From Gemmatimonadaceae bacterium (GTDB taxonomy: Bacteria > Gemmatimonadota > Gemmatimonadetes > Gemmatimonadales > Gemmatimonadaceae), in assembly GCA_025358925.1 (NCBI GenBank), contig JANYHT010000030.1, positions 1 through 64,000 on the forward strand: 64,000 nucleotides of DNA, read 5' to 3'. A program made the position numbers and the translations under genes. Positions 17,866 through 26,580 of this stretch are shown here, piece by piece; position 1 is the first letter of the stretch; every line of letters starts with the position of its first letter. The notes below the pieces were generated by a model. That model was not told where the DNA came from and ran no database searches. It saw nothing but the letters and a program-made list of their open reading frames with translations.

Positions 17866-18300
17866 GTGACTCCGAGCCGCAAACGCCGATTCCGCAGTGG
17901 TCCTGCGCCGCAGCAGCACACGTCAGTCCCCACCGGACGACTCGCATATACAGAAACTCGGCGATGGCTCGTCGCTCGGCACGGACCCGTGTGCGCCTAC
18001 TGCGAACGTGTGGTCGCCGAACGGGCCATCACGCTTGACCACGTCACACCGCGGCGCGGACAAAGCGCCTTCGATCGTCGCGACAACTTGGTGTTGTGCT
18101 GTCGGCTGTGTAATGCGGCCAAGAAGGATCTGAGCTTCCTTGCGTTCTTACTGCAGCGTCCGGCGCGTGCCGTAAGTTTGCTCAAATATGGAGACCATTT
18201 GAGCCATATGCTGGTCGAGCTGATCCACCAGATTGCCGGGCCCGAGGCTGTCGCCCGCGCCGTCCGGTTGGCGGATCCGGATTACCCGTACAAGGATTAG
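17866..18300 (+). CDS. HNH endonuclease
   Basis: 144 residues from GTG 17866, preceded by GGTGAG at a suitable distance. The HNH motif is complete: zinc pairs CAYC and CRLCN, with ITLDHVTPRRGQ (catalytic His in DH) and NLVLCCRLCNAAKKD. This is the stand-alone HNH form (PF01844/PF14279) often found in small bacterial nucleases of unclear role. Its stop overlaps that of the convergent phosphatase gene by two bases (TAG 18298-18300 against TAA on the minus strand at 18297-18299). Confidence 0.9.
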   Translation: MTPSRKRRFRSGPAPQQHTSVPTGRLAYTETRRWLVARHGPVCAYCERVVAERAITLDHVTPRRGQSAFDRRDNLVLCCRLCNAAKKDLSFLAFLLQRPARAVSLLKYGDHLSHMLVELIHQIAGPEAVARAVRLADPDYPYKD

Positions 18301-19889
18301 GGCTTCGACCCCACCTGTAGGACCACGCCATCAACACGCTCGCCCACCCTCACGCCAACAACCGCAGCCAAGGTAGGTGCAATGTCTACCGTCCGAACAA
18401 ACTCCACGTGTCGTCCGGGCGCGATGCCGGCGCCGTAAAAAATTAAGGGCACATTTGAATCGTAATTGTACGGCGAGCCGTGCGACGCCACGTTGCCGCC
18501 AAATGTGCTGAATCTTGTCAGCGTAATCACGAGTTCGATCTGCGCTGTAGCGGGAAACTGATGCGCCCAGCGTCTGGCAATCGGATCGGAGAGCGTATCT
18601 TCGAACAACGCGCGAAATCGATCGACGCGACTGACGCCGGGCTGCTGACGCGCGGCCACGGCAAATGCGTCCACCAACGAATCAGCGAACGCTTGGTTTT
18701 TGAACATTGTGCGATTCATCAACAGGATCTGCTCGTCGAGATCGATCGCGTTCGTGTCCACCTTGGCCGCCACCATACGCGCAATAAGCGGTGTGAGCAA
18801 TCCGTACAGTTTTACGCGAGTGGGTCGCGGCTGAATGCTATCCGGCGCTAACTCGGGAATCGTGCCAACACCATGATCGCCCGTCAGCACGATCGTGACC
18901 GTCGTCGAATCGCGCAGCGCGTACAACGAATCGAGAAAGCGGCCGAGTGCGCGATCCACGCGCAAAATCTGATCGTGAATTTCACGCGAGTCCGGGCCGT
19001 ACCGATGACCAATCACGTCCGTGGCCGACAATGAAATTGCGAGCAGATCGGTTTGCGTGCTTGTCGTGCCCAACGCCATTGATGAGATGCCATGCAGCGC
19101 GAACGCGAGCACTAGATCATCCATGAACGGAGTCGCGCGCACCAGACTCCCCGCGTCTATCGGATCAGTCGGTAATCGGTGTGGAAACACCACGTCGATG
19201 CCGCCACCTTCCACTGGCACACTGTCCGTTTCGGCGTATGCAACGTCCGGCAACAATAACGTCCAACTTTTTCCGGCGTAGCTTTGCGGTAAATGTCGTT
19301 CGTTAAATCCATTCACCCACTTCGGCAGCGCATCGCGATAATACGTACTTGTCGTGAAACGTCCGTCGGCCGAATACCAGTACACATCGGATTTTGAACG
19401 TCCGATGGGCAAGATCGCGCCCCTGTCTTTCATCGACACGGAGAGCGTGCGTGTGCGTGCATTGGCCGCTCGGAGCCAGTCGGCGAACGTCGTACCGATG
19501 AACCGCTTGGGAGACGCGCCGGTGCCGTACGCCCCCGCCGTCAGTGGTGCATCGGCATCGTCGACTCCGATGCGATTCATCATGATGCCGGTGGACCGCG
19601 GGAAACGCCCGCTCAGGAGCGACGCGTGCCCAGGTGCCGTTTCCGTGATGGCATGATCGTGATGCGCATCGGTAAAGCGAGCCCCCCCGTTGGCGAGCCT
19701 TGCTAAACCGCCATGCATTTGCGACGCAAAGCGGTCGAGATAATCCGCGCGCATTTGATCAATCGTGACGAGCACGACGAGTGACGGACGTTTCGCTGGT
19801 AATTGCGCGAATACGGGCAGCGGCGCCAGCAGGCGGATAGCGCCGACGAGAAGCCGAAGCACGGTGCAACGACGAAAGAGTGAAGACAT
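18297..19889 (-). CDS. Exported alkaline phosphatase superfamily protein (NPP / PafA-like)
   Basis: 530 residues from ATG 19889, where a signal peptide begins (RRCTVLRLLVGAIRLL, cleaved near FAQ). Metal and nucleophile motifs of the type I phosphodiesterase/alkaline phosphatase fold: VTIDQMRADYLDRF, the nucleophile Thr in ITETAPGHASLLSG, TDLLAISLSATDVIGHRYGP and LTGDHGVG, with a late histidine in GSPYNYDSNVPLIF. Resembles the PafA-like phosphatases with a Thr nucleophile. Acts in the periplasm on phosphate esters; may contribute to phosphate acquisition alongside the polyphosphate genes at 20043-24279. Confidence 0.9.
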   Translation of the reverse strand: MSSLFRRCTVLRLLVGAIRLLAPLPVFAQLPAKRPSLVVLVTIDQMRADYLDRFASQMHGGLARLANGGARFTDAHHDHAITETAPGHASLLSGRFPRSTGIMMNRIGVDDADAPLTAGAYGTGASPKRFIGTTFADWLRAANARTRTLSVSMKDRGAILPIGRSKSDVYWYSADGRFTTSTYYRDALPKWVNGFNERHLPQSYAGKSWTLLLPDVAYAETDSVPVEGGGIDVVFPHRLPTDPIDAGSLVRATPFMDDLVLAFALHGISSMALGTTSTQTDLLAISLSATDVIGHRYGPDSREIHDQILRVDRALGRFLDSLYALRDSTTVTIVLTGDHGVGTIPELAPDSIQPRPTRVKLYGLLTPLIARMVAAKVDTNAIDLDEQILLMNRTMFKNQAFADSLVDAFAVAARQQPGVSRVDRFRALFEDTLSDPIARRWAHQFPATAQIELVITLTRFSTFGGNVASHGSPYNYDSNVPLIFYGAGIAPGRHVEFVRTVDIAPTLAAVVGVRVGERVDGVVLQVGSKP

Positions 19890-20042
19890 GGTAGCGAATG
19901 TGAGGAGCGTCGGGGTGCGGGGCAAGCGTGTCTTGTGTAGAGGTCGTGACGGCGGAAGCATGGCGCGATTGCCGGTAGCGCACGATTATAGCTCGACCAC
20001 GAGCGAACAACGGCGGATGAGCTTTTTTTGGAGCGATAGGTT

Positions 20043-21062
20043 GTGACGAGCGAGAGCCGACAAGCCGCACCCGCAACACGCCTTGTGCTGCGATCTATTC
20101 TGTACTACGTCATCCTCATTGGTGGCGCGACCCTTGGTTGGCGCTCAATGCCGCACGGGTCTGCGTACGCGCCGACCTCGTTGGATGCGCTGTTCGGAGC
20201 TGGAGGTCCGCCGGTCTCTGTAAAAGGTGGTCCGGATGCGGCATTGGATGAAGTCAGCCTTGCGCTAACGGTTGGGGTCGCGATGCTCGCAGCGGTGTTG
20301 CTCTCGTTGCCAGTGGCGTGGGTATATCTGTTGACGCGCTCCAAGCGCGGGTATCAGCAGTCGGTCGTGCAATTGCTCATCATCTTGCCGGCGGTGGTCG
20401 CTGGCATTGGGTTGCTCGTGAAATACAGTGTGGCACTCGCGTTTAGTCTGGCGGGCATTGTCGCAGCAGTCCGATTTCGTAATACCCTCGATGATAGCAA
20501 AGATGCCGTGTACGTATTTCTGGCAACGGCGGTGGGTCTGGCATCGGCCGTCAATTTGCCTGTTGCGGCGGTTATTTCGGTGGGATTCAACGCCACCGTG
20601 CTCGTGCTGTGGTATACGGATTTTGGTAGCGCACCGGTGGAACTCGACGGGCGCATCGCCGAAAATCGGCTGAAGCGGGCGAAACAACTGGCGCGCACAG
20701 GTACCTTCGTCGCGCGCATCGATGATGAAGTGTTTCGCAACATGACGCGCGAGCAGCTGGAAGGTGTGGCCGAGCGGGCGTGGAAGCGCGCGAACAATAC
20801 GGCGGACGATGAGGCGTCGGCACCCGACGACGAGACGCGACTCCGCGTCTCCACCGACGATGTCACGGCCATGCGTCGCGCGGTGGAACCCCGCCTGCAA
20901 GATTTTACCAAACGTTGGCGGGCAGGCGCCGTGCACACGTCCGAGGAAGGCAGCATTGTTGAGTATTTCGTGCAAATGCGCAAGAAAACGACGTCCGAAG
21001 AACTCCTCACGTTGGTTCGCGCGGCAGGCAGTTCGCACGTACGCACCGTCGAACTGGTCTAG
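20043..21062 (+). CDS. DUF4956 membrane protein
   Basis: 339 residues. Four or five membrane helices (about 18-35, 75-97, 106-125, 128-145, 158-190) with the DUF4956 signature LAFSLAGIVAAVRFRNTLDD and DAVYVFLATAVGLASAVNLP. A long cytoplasmic tail of ~140 residues follows (LDGRIAENRLKRAKQLARTG onward). In other bacteria DUF4956 genes occur next to VTC-type polyphosphate polymerase and CotH genes. Here the gene is followed by a kinase-fold-like exported protein and polyphosphate kinase, which supports a link to polyphosphate. Biochemical role unknown. Confidence 0.88.
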   Translation: MTSESRQAAPATRLVLRSILYYVILIGGATLGWRSMPHGSAYAPTSLDALFGAGGPPVSVKGGPDAALDEVSLALTVGVAMLAAVLLSLPVAWVYLLTRSKRGYQQSVVQLLIILPAVVAGIGLLVKYSVALAFSLAGIVAAVRFRNTLDDSKDAVYVFLATAVGLASAVNLPVAAVISVGFNATVLVLWYTDFGSAPVELDGRIAENRLKRAKQLARTGTFVARIDDEVFRNMTREQLEGVAERAWKRANNTADDEASAPDDETRLRVSTDDVTAMRRAVEPRLQDFTKRWRAGAVHTSEEGSIVEYFVQMRKKTTSEELLTLVRAAGSSHVRTVELV

Positions 21063-21101
21063 CTTGTGTTTCCTCGTCCATTATCACTCACCCACGGTGT
21101 T

Positions 21102-22220
21102 ATGCGACTCCACCGCGTTCATGTCTTCGCGATATCGCTGCTCTTCGCGAGTGTCGCCGCGCCACTCGCTGCAATGCTTGCCGCGCAGCCGCCGACCAAG
21201 GTGAAAGCAGCGAAGAAATCGGCAGAGAGCGATTCGACGCCGAACATCAAGGTCGCAAAACCGTCGCCGTTTTTCCAAAGCGAAATGCCGGTTGCGATCA
21301 CGTTCACCACGAATCTCAAACAGCTTCGCAAGGACAAAGGCGAAACATCCCCGTGGCACGCCGCTACCGTCGCCATGGTCGACTCGGCCGGAAAATCCGT
21401 TGTGGTACCAGCAACGGCAAAAACACGCGGTATCTGGCGATTGAAAAACTGCGAGTTCCCGCCGGTGCGTTGGAAGTTCTCCAAAGCGAACACCAAAGGC
21501 ACCATCTTCCACGAATTGCACGAACCGAAGTTGGTGAGCTACTGCCGTAACTCCGACGCGTACGAGCAATACATTTTGCAGGAGTACATGCTCTATCGCG
21601 TGTATCGTCTGCTCACGCCAGCGAGTCATCAAGCGCGATTGATGCGCGTCACGTACGTCGACAGCGCGAGCGGCAAGGTCGACGCCGCGCGCTACGGATT
21701 TCTTCTTGAAGACCCGGCGCAAGTCGCGGCGCGACTCGGCGGTCGTATCGTGAAAACGAAGGGCGCCGGTCCGGAGGACCTCGACACTGAGCTCCAGACG
21801 CTCACGTTTCTTTTTGAGTACATGATTGGCAATACCGATTTTTCGTTCGCGGGCCTGCACAATACTGAGCTCATACAGAAATCAAACGGTGACTTGTTGC
21901 CCATCGTCTTCGATTTTGATTACTCAGGTGCAGTCGATGCCTCCTACGCCACGTCCGATCCACGCATGCGCAGCGTGCACGTACGTGATCGTCAATTTCG
22001 CGGCTATTGCTCCAATAAAACAGAATATTCCAAAGCCATCGATGTCTTTAAGGAAAAAAAGGATGCAATTTACGCGCTTTACGCCGATGACGTCGGCCGC
22101 TTACTCCAGCCGCGCACCGTCAAAGCGACGCTCAGCTACTTCGACGAGTTCTACCGCGACCTCGCGACACCGAAGGACTTTGAACGTCGTGTTATGAGTG
22201 ATTGTCTTGCCACACACTGA
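21102..22220 (+). CDS. Exported kinase-fold-like protein (CotH/HipA-like)
   Basis: 372 residues from ATG 21102, where a signal peptide starts (HVFAISLLFASVAAPLAA); a GTG at 21066 is possible. The conserved core contains RLKNCEFPPVRWKF, YEQYILQEYMLYRVYRLLTP, YGFLLEDPAQVAARLGG, EYMIGNTDFSFAGLHNTEL and FDFDYSGAVDASYA. The IGN-D and DFD elements recall the catalytic loop and metal-binding motifs of atypical kinases such as CotH and HipA, but this is a distant resemblance. Lies between DUF4956 (gap 39 bases) and ppk1 (overlap), so likely part of the same unit. Confidence 0.65.
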   Translation: MRLHRVHVFAISLLFASVAAPLAAMLAAQPPTKVKAAKKSAESDSTPNIKVAKPSPFFQSEMPVAITFTTNLKQLRKDKGETSPWHAATVAMVDSAGKSVVVPATAKTRGIWRLKNCEFPPVRWKFSKANTKGTIFHELHEPKLVSYCRNSDAYEQYILQEYMLYRVYRLLTPASHQARLMRVTYVDSASGKVDAARYGFLLEDPAQVAARLGGRIVKTKGAGPEDLDTELQTLTFLFEYMIGNTDFSFAGLHNTELIQKSNGDLLPIVFDFDYSGAVDASYATSDPRMRSVHVRDRQFRGYCSNKTEYSKAIDVFKEKKDAIYALYADDVGRLLQPRTVKATLSYFDEFYRDLATPKDFERRVMSDCLATH

Positions 22221-24279
22221 GCAACGGCATGAAAGCGCGGAGATGCTCAGCCCCGAGTTGAGTCTCCTCGCGTTTCAGCGACGTGTGCTGGCGCTCGCGG
22301 AAGACGCGACAACACCACTGCTTGAGCGCTTGCGTTTCTTAGGTATTGTGACCAGCAACATTGACGAGTTGTACATGGTGCGTATGGCAGAATTACGCCG
22401 AGCTGCTGCGGACGATTCGCGCGACGGCACTACACATGAGGCGCACGGATTGACGACGCGTGCGCGACTCATCGCCGTCACGCGCGAGATCGCCGAGATT
22501 CTCGCCGCGCAATCGCGCTGTGCTGCGCAATGCTTGCGCGACGCTGAACGCGTGGGTGTGCACGTTGTGACGTGGAACATGCTCACGGATGGAGAGCGAG
22601 AAGCACTCCGGACACGGTACCTCGACGAGATTCAGCCAGACTTGATGCCGTTGGCCATCACGTTGAGTCCGGGCCATCCGCTACCGCATTTGCCACATCT
22701 CGGCCTCTTTGTGGCGGTGGTGTTTCGCGGTGCGGCGGGCGGACGCACGCATTTGGCGGAGCACGAACTCCCGCGTGATGTGCCGCGGATGTTGGCCGTA
22801 CCTGGCCGCGGGAACGATGTGATCGCGATTGAGGAAGTGCTACGCGCCAACGCGCATTTGTTGTATCCGAATGCCCTCGTGGACGGCACGTATCTCTTTC
22901 GCGTGACGCGGGGTGGCGACTTACTTCTGCAGGACGACGATCAAAATAATTTGCTTGGCGCCGTCGAATCTGCCGCCGAGCGGCGCCTGCATAACCCCGC
23001 CGTGCGTGTTGAAGTTGAACGTAGCATGCCCGCAAATATCAGCGCGCTCATTCTTAACAGCCTCCGGCGCGAAGCGATTGGACGCGAGATGGAAAGTACA
23101 GTCGACGACGTCCAAGTGATCGATGGGCTACTCGACTTGCGCTGTCTGTCGGCGTTGCCACTCCCACGAACGGCTGCATTAGAATTTCCGCTGCTGGTAC
23201 CGCGTTCGCCGCTTGCGCCCGACGTGTCGATCTTCGACGCGATCCGCGCGGGCGATGTGCTCGTGCATCATCCGTTCGAATCATTCGATGATACCGTCGT
23301 CCGTTTTCTACGAGACGCGGCGGCTGATCCGGACGTGACAACAATAAAGATCACGCTCTATCGCGTGGGCGATCCGTCGCCGGTGGTCGAAGCATTGCTC
23401 GCCGCAGCGCGATCAGGAAAAAAAGTGTTCGCGTTGGTCGAACTGCAAGCGAGGTTCGACGAGGCACACAACGTGCACTGGGCGCGCGCATTGGAGCGTG
23501 CGGGTGGTCGAGTCGTGTACGGCTTAGTGGGGCTGAAAGTACACGCCAAAGTGGCGCTGATTATTCGCCGCGAAGGTGCGCGCCTCGCGCGATACGTCCA
23601 TGTCGGGACGGGCAACTACAACACGCGCTCTGGTCGACAGTACACCGATCTCTCCCTCTTCACCGCACGCGACGCAATCACGACCGATGTGGCCGATTTG
23701 TTTAATGAACTCACCGGATCGTCGCGTCCACCGCGAAGTTTGGCGCACGGCGCTCTTGTGGCGCCGCACCAACTCCTGCCCGAGCTCTTAGCGCGCATTG
23801 AACGCGAAGCGCACCACGCGCGTGACGGACGTGCGTCGGGCATCGCGATTAAACTCAACGGACTGGCCGATTCAGAAGTCGTGCGTGCCCTGTACGCCGC
23901 ATCCAAGGCTGGTGTGCGCATCGATTTGGTCGTGCGGGGTATTTGCACACTGCGCCCAGGCGTACAAAATCTTTCGGCAACGATTCGCGTGGTCTCCGTG
24001 GTGGGGCGGTTTCTCGAGCATTCGCGAATTTATCGTTTCGAAAATGACGGCGATCCAGAATATTTTATCGGCTCATCAGACCTTCGGCCGCGCAATCTTC
24101 GTCGACGCGTCGAATTGTTGGTGCCCGTGTGCGACGAGGCTAACCGCGCGCGGTTAGATCTGCTCTTATTCCGCTATCTTAACGACGCGACCGCGTGGGA
24201 GCTTACCTCAACTGGACAGTACGAGCGTCGCGACGGGCACGCCCTCGGAGCGCAGCTGCAAGCGGCGGCGAATATTTGA
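22198..24279 (+). CDS. ppk1: Polyphosphate kinase 1
   Basis: 693 residues, the usual size of PPK1. It makes polyphosphate reversibly from ATP in the cytoplasm or at the membrane. N-domain signature ELSLLAFQRRVL and LGIVTSNIDELYMVRMAELR. The phosphohistidine is predicted as His449 in GLKVHAKVALIIRRE, followed by HVGTGNYNTRSGRQYTDLSL. The second catalytic histidine is His608 in RFLEHSRIYRFEND, and GSSDLRPRNLRRRVELL follows. Spacing between the two (159) is close to that of the E. coli enzyme. GTG 22198 overlaps the upstream gene by 23 bases. ATG 22243 (MLSPELSLLAF) is an equally plausible start. Confidence 0.95.
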   Translation: MIVLPHTEQRHESAEMLSPELSLLAFQRRVLALAEDATTPLLERLRFLGIVTSNIDELYMVRMAELRRAAADDSRDGTTHEAHGLTTRARLIAVTREIAEILAAQSRCAAQCLRDAERVGVHVVTWNMLTDGEREALRTRYLDEIQPDLMPLAITLSPGHPLPHLPHLGLFVAVVFRGAAGGRTHLAEHELPRDVPRMLAVPGRGNDVIAIEEVLRANAHLLYPNALVDGTYLFRVTRGGDLLLQDDDQNNLLGAVESAAERRLHNPAVRVEVERSMPANISALILNSLRREAIGREMESTVDDVQVIDGLLDLRCLSALPLPRTAALEFPLLVPRSPLAPDVSIFDAIRAGDVLVHHPFESFDDTVVRFLRDAAADPDVTTIKITLYRVGDPSPVVEALLAAARSGKKVFALVELQARFDEAHNVHWARALERAGGRVVYGLVGLKVHAKVALIIRREGARLARYVHVGTGNYNTRSGRQYTDLSLFTARDAITTDVADLFNELTGSSRPPRSLAHGALVAPHQLLPELLARIEREAHHARDGRASGIAIKLNGLADSEVVRALYAASKAGVRIDLVVRGICTLRPGVQNLSATIRVVSVVGRFLEHSRIYRFENDGDPEYFIGSSDLRPRNLRRRVELLVPVCDEANRARLDLLLFRYLNDATAWELTSTGQYERRDGHALGAQLQAAANI

Positions 24280-24334
24280 CCTTGCTGGCGCGCCCGCCGC
24301 TATGTTCCGGTAGCCGAACGAGACCCGGGCGGCA

Positions 24335-24365
24335 GGGACGTTAGTGACGCGTCTCCCTTTTTCCG
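24335..24365 (+). terminator. Possible terminator behind ppk1
   Basis: GGGACG and CGTCTCCC can pair with one bulged base around a 7-base loop and are followed by TTTTT. The stem is imperfect. Placed 56 bases after the ppk1 stop. Confidence 0.35.
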
Positions 24366-24393
24366 CAACACGCACGGACTGGAGTTTCCTCGC

Positions 24394-24588
24394 TTGGCAC
24401 GCAAACCGAACTACGATTACGAGAAGCGCCGGAAAGAAATGGAGCGACAGGCAAAGAAAGACGCGAAGCGCGAAGAGCGGGCGCGTCGCAAGCTGCTTGG
24501 TTTGCCCGATGAGGCGGATGAGGCCATTGATCCGGAAACTGGATTGCCGATCGAACCAGCCTCCGACGCGGATCCAGGTAATCCGTAG
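24394..24588 (+). CDS. Small charged protein of unknown function
   Basis: 64 residues from TTG 24394, with GGAG nine bases upstream. Very basic, helical N-terminal half (YDYEKRRKEMERQAKKDAKR, then EERARRKLLGLP) and an acidic, proline-rich C-terminal half. Likely a short coiled coil with possible nucleic-acid or ribosome contact; this is only a guess from charge. The codon pattern supports translation. Confidence 0.5.
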   Translation: MARKPNYDYEKRRKEMERQAKKDAKREERARRKLLGLPDEADEAIDPETGLPIEPASDADPGNP

Positions 24589-24600
24589 TTTGGCGCGTGC

Positions 24601-25746
24601 TCAGAGCGCGCGTAACTCCGCTTGCGGCGCACGGATTCGCGCCGAAGCGGGCAGTATCAATTTGAATTCCGCACCGCCATCGGGCCTCGACTGATAAAGC
24701 ACGTCGCCCTGCTGCGCGCGCGCAAATGTGCGCGAGATCGCCAGCCCCATGCCAATACCTTCTGTGCGTTGCGCTGCGCGACCACGTTGCAACGGTTCAA
24801 ACACCGACTCCAATTCATCCGGCGCCAGCCCCGGTCCGCGGTCGGACACCGTGATGCGAATCTCACCGTCACTATCGAGTGCTGTCACGTCGATGGGTGC
24901 GCCGATCGGTGAATACCGCGACGCGTTTTGCAACAGATTCCCGAGGATTTGGAGGGAGAGTGTGAGATCGCAGTCTACCATGAGGAGCTCTGTGGTTGGC
25001 GGCAGATGCACGTGTACCGGATGTCCGACCAGACCGATACCTGCCGATCGAATGGCGGTACCGATTAAGTCGTCCACAACATGCGGTTCAATGACCAACA
25101 GTGAACCGTCACTCGCGCCGACAAAGACGAACCGCTGCATCGTATTGAGGAAGTCGCCTAACCGCCGCGCTTCTTCACCAACGCGATCCAGCGCGATGCG
25201 GCTTGCGACTCCCGACGCGGGATCGGCCAAGAGTGAGATCGTGGAGATAGGCGTTCGCAGGTCGTGCGCGAGCGACGCGATGAGGGCGTTCTTTAGACGT
25301 TCCGCTTCGTTGAGGACTGTGATGCGCGCGGCATCGCGTTCAAGCGCGAGTCGCTCCGCGCTTAGTCGCTCGATTTCGGCGGCCCGATTGGTCGCGATTT
25401 CCGCAGTGCGACGCAGACGCGTCATCAGTTGTGAGATCACGGCACCAGTGAGCACGAACCCGACAAGCAGAATAAAATCGAGGTCTGACGGCATGCCCAG
25501 CGCGTGTCGCGGCGGCACGAAGATCCAGTCGACCGCAAGATAACCCATTAGCACCATCACGCCTGATAACGCGCGTTTCGCTTCGCGACTCGCGCCAATA
25601 ATGAGCAGCAAATAAGCCAAAACGCTGTGCGCGATGCGAATGGTAGTCATATCCGACAGACTATTAAAAAACACCGTAACCAATAGCCAAGCAACCAACC
25701 AACGGCCCCAGACGACAGTATTGCGCCAGGACCGCGACTGCATCAT
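24601..25746 (-). CDS. Sensor histidine kinase, KdpD C-terminal-like
   Basis: 381 residues from the ATG at 25746, which overlaps the regulator stop (ATGA). Four short membrane helices with the KdpD-type DUF4118 arrangement (about residues 15-30, 38-52, 60-76 and 90-108) are followed by a coiled linker (RAAEIERLSAERLALERDAA). The H-box SLAHDLRTPIS carries the phospho-accepting His161, then come the N-box NLLQNASRYSPIG and G-boxes DRGPGLAPDELESVF and GIGMGLAISRTFA. The N-terminal KdpD and Usp domains of true KdpD are missing and no kdp transport genes are nearby, so the stimulus is open. Confidence 0.93.
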   Translation of the reverse strand: MMQSRSWRNTVVWGRWLVAWLLVTVFFNSLSDMTTIRIAHSVLAYLLLIIGASREAKRALSGVMVLMGYLAVDWIFVPPRHALGMPSDLDFILLVGFVLTGAVISQLMTRLRRTAEIATNRAAEIERLSAERLALERDAARITVLNEAERLKNALIASLAHDLRTPISTISLLADPASGVASRIALDRVGEEARRLGDFLNTMQRFVFVGASDGSLLVIEPHVVDDLIGTAIRSAGIGLVGHPVHVHLPPTTELLMVDCDLTLSLQILGNLLQNASRYSPIGAPIDVTALDSDGEIRITVSDRGPGLAPDELESVFEPLQRGRAAQRTEGIGMGLAISRTFARAQQGDVLYQSRPDGGAEFKLILPASARIRAPQAELRAL

Positions 25747-26462
25747 GGTGATACGAAACGATAGCCGACGCCGGGGTCGGTAATGATGAGCCGTGGATTG
25801 GCGGGCTCTGGTTCGATTTTCCGTCGCAGGTGGGTGATGTGCACGCGCACATGAACGGCGTAATCGCCAAACTCGCGGTCCCACACAAGATCCCAGAGCT
25901 GCTTGGCCGTGAGCGGGCGACCGGCGTGTAAAATGAGGGCGCGCAACAGCGACCACTCGGTTGGCGTAAGCCGCTGCAGCACGCCGTTGCGAGCGACGCG
26001 CTGGTTAACGAGGTCGATCTCCACGCCATGCCCGACCACACGTGCTGCTGCGCGCGCGGCGACGGAGAACGCGGACCGCCTCAGCTGCCCGCGAACCCGC
26101 GCGATCAGCTCCGCCGACCCGCACGGTTTGATAATGAAGTCGTCAGCCCCCGCGTCGAGGAGCGCGACTTTTTCTTCGTCGGCCTCGCGGCCAGAGAGCA
26201 CGACGATGGGAACAGCGGTCAGCACACGGAGCTGCGCCAGCAACTCGGATCCTTCGCCATCGGGCAGTCCTAGGTCCAGCAGTACCAAGTCTGGCGGCTC
26301 TTCAGCGCACGCTGCCAGCGCTTCGGCCAGCGTTGCTGCGCCGCGCACGCGAGGACAGATGGAGTGCAGCACCTGAATCAGCGAGGTACGCAGCGCGTCG
26401 TCGTCTTCCACGACAAGCAGCGATCGCGGGTCAGGCCCCGGTCCAAACGGAGGTACGGGCAT
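25743..26462 (-). CDS. OmpR/KdpE-family response regulator
   Basis: 239 residues. The receiver domain (residues 14-130) has the acidic pair in VVEDDDALR, phospho-accepting Asp63 in LVLLDLGLPDGEG and the Lys in FIIKPCGSAEL. The C-terminal winged helix runs from LTPTEWSLLRALILHAG to HVRVHITHLRRKIEPEP. Overlaps the histidine kinase gene by four bases, a normal two-component operon. Two GGTTAA direct repeats 11 bases apart lie 19-35 bases upstream of its start, as expected for an autoregulatory site of this family. Confidence 0.94.
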   Translation of the reverse strand: MPVPPFGPGPDPRSLLVVEDDDALRTSLIQVLHSICPRVRGAATLAEALAACAEEPPDLVLLDLGLPDGEGSELLAQLRVLTAVPIVVLSGREADEEKVALLDAGADDFIIKPCGSAELIARVRGQLRRSAFSVAARAAARVVGHGVEIDLVNQRVARNGVLQRLTPTEWSLLRALILHAGRPLTAKQLWDLVWDREFGDYAVHVRVHITHLRRKIEPEPANPRLIITDPGVGYRFVSP

Positions 26463-26480
26463 GGCCGATGTGCCGAAGGA

Positions 26481-26497
26481 GGTTAAGAGAAGGTTAA
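26481..26497. promoter_or_regulatory. Direct repeat GGTTAA-n5-GGTTAA, likely OmpR-family binding site
   Basis: GGTTAA at 26481-26486 and 26492-26497, exactly 11 bases apart (one helix turn). OmpR/PhoB/PhoP regulators bind tandem hexamers or heptamers with this period. It lies in the 118-base divergent region between the response regulator (minus) and the glycosyltransferase (plus), so it could control either. Confidence 0.5.
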
Positions 26498-26580
26498 TGC
26501 CGAACAGGTGCGGTAGTTGTGAACGCCGCGCTTAACGAAGATAATACACGCACGTCTATTACTTATTTCCCCTCCGCGAC

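Noticed and set aside
20265-21046. Two overlapping long minus-strand frames opposite the DUF4956 gene
   Set aside because: Atypical composition and full overlap with a gene that has a clear family signature.
24601-26462. Calling the pair true KdpDE for potassium control
   Set aside because: The kinase lacks the KdpD and Usp domains and there are no kdpFABC genes in the window.
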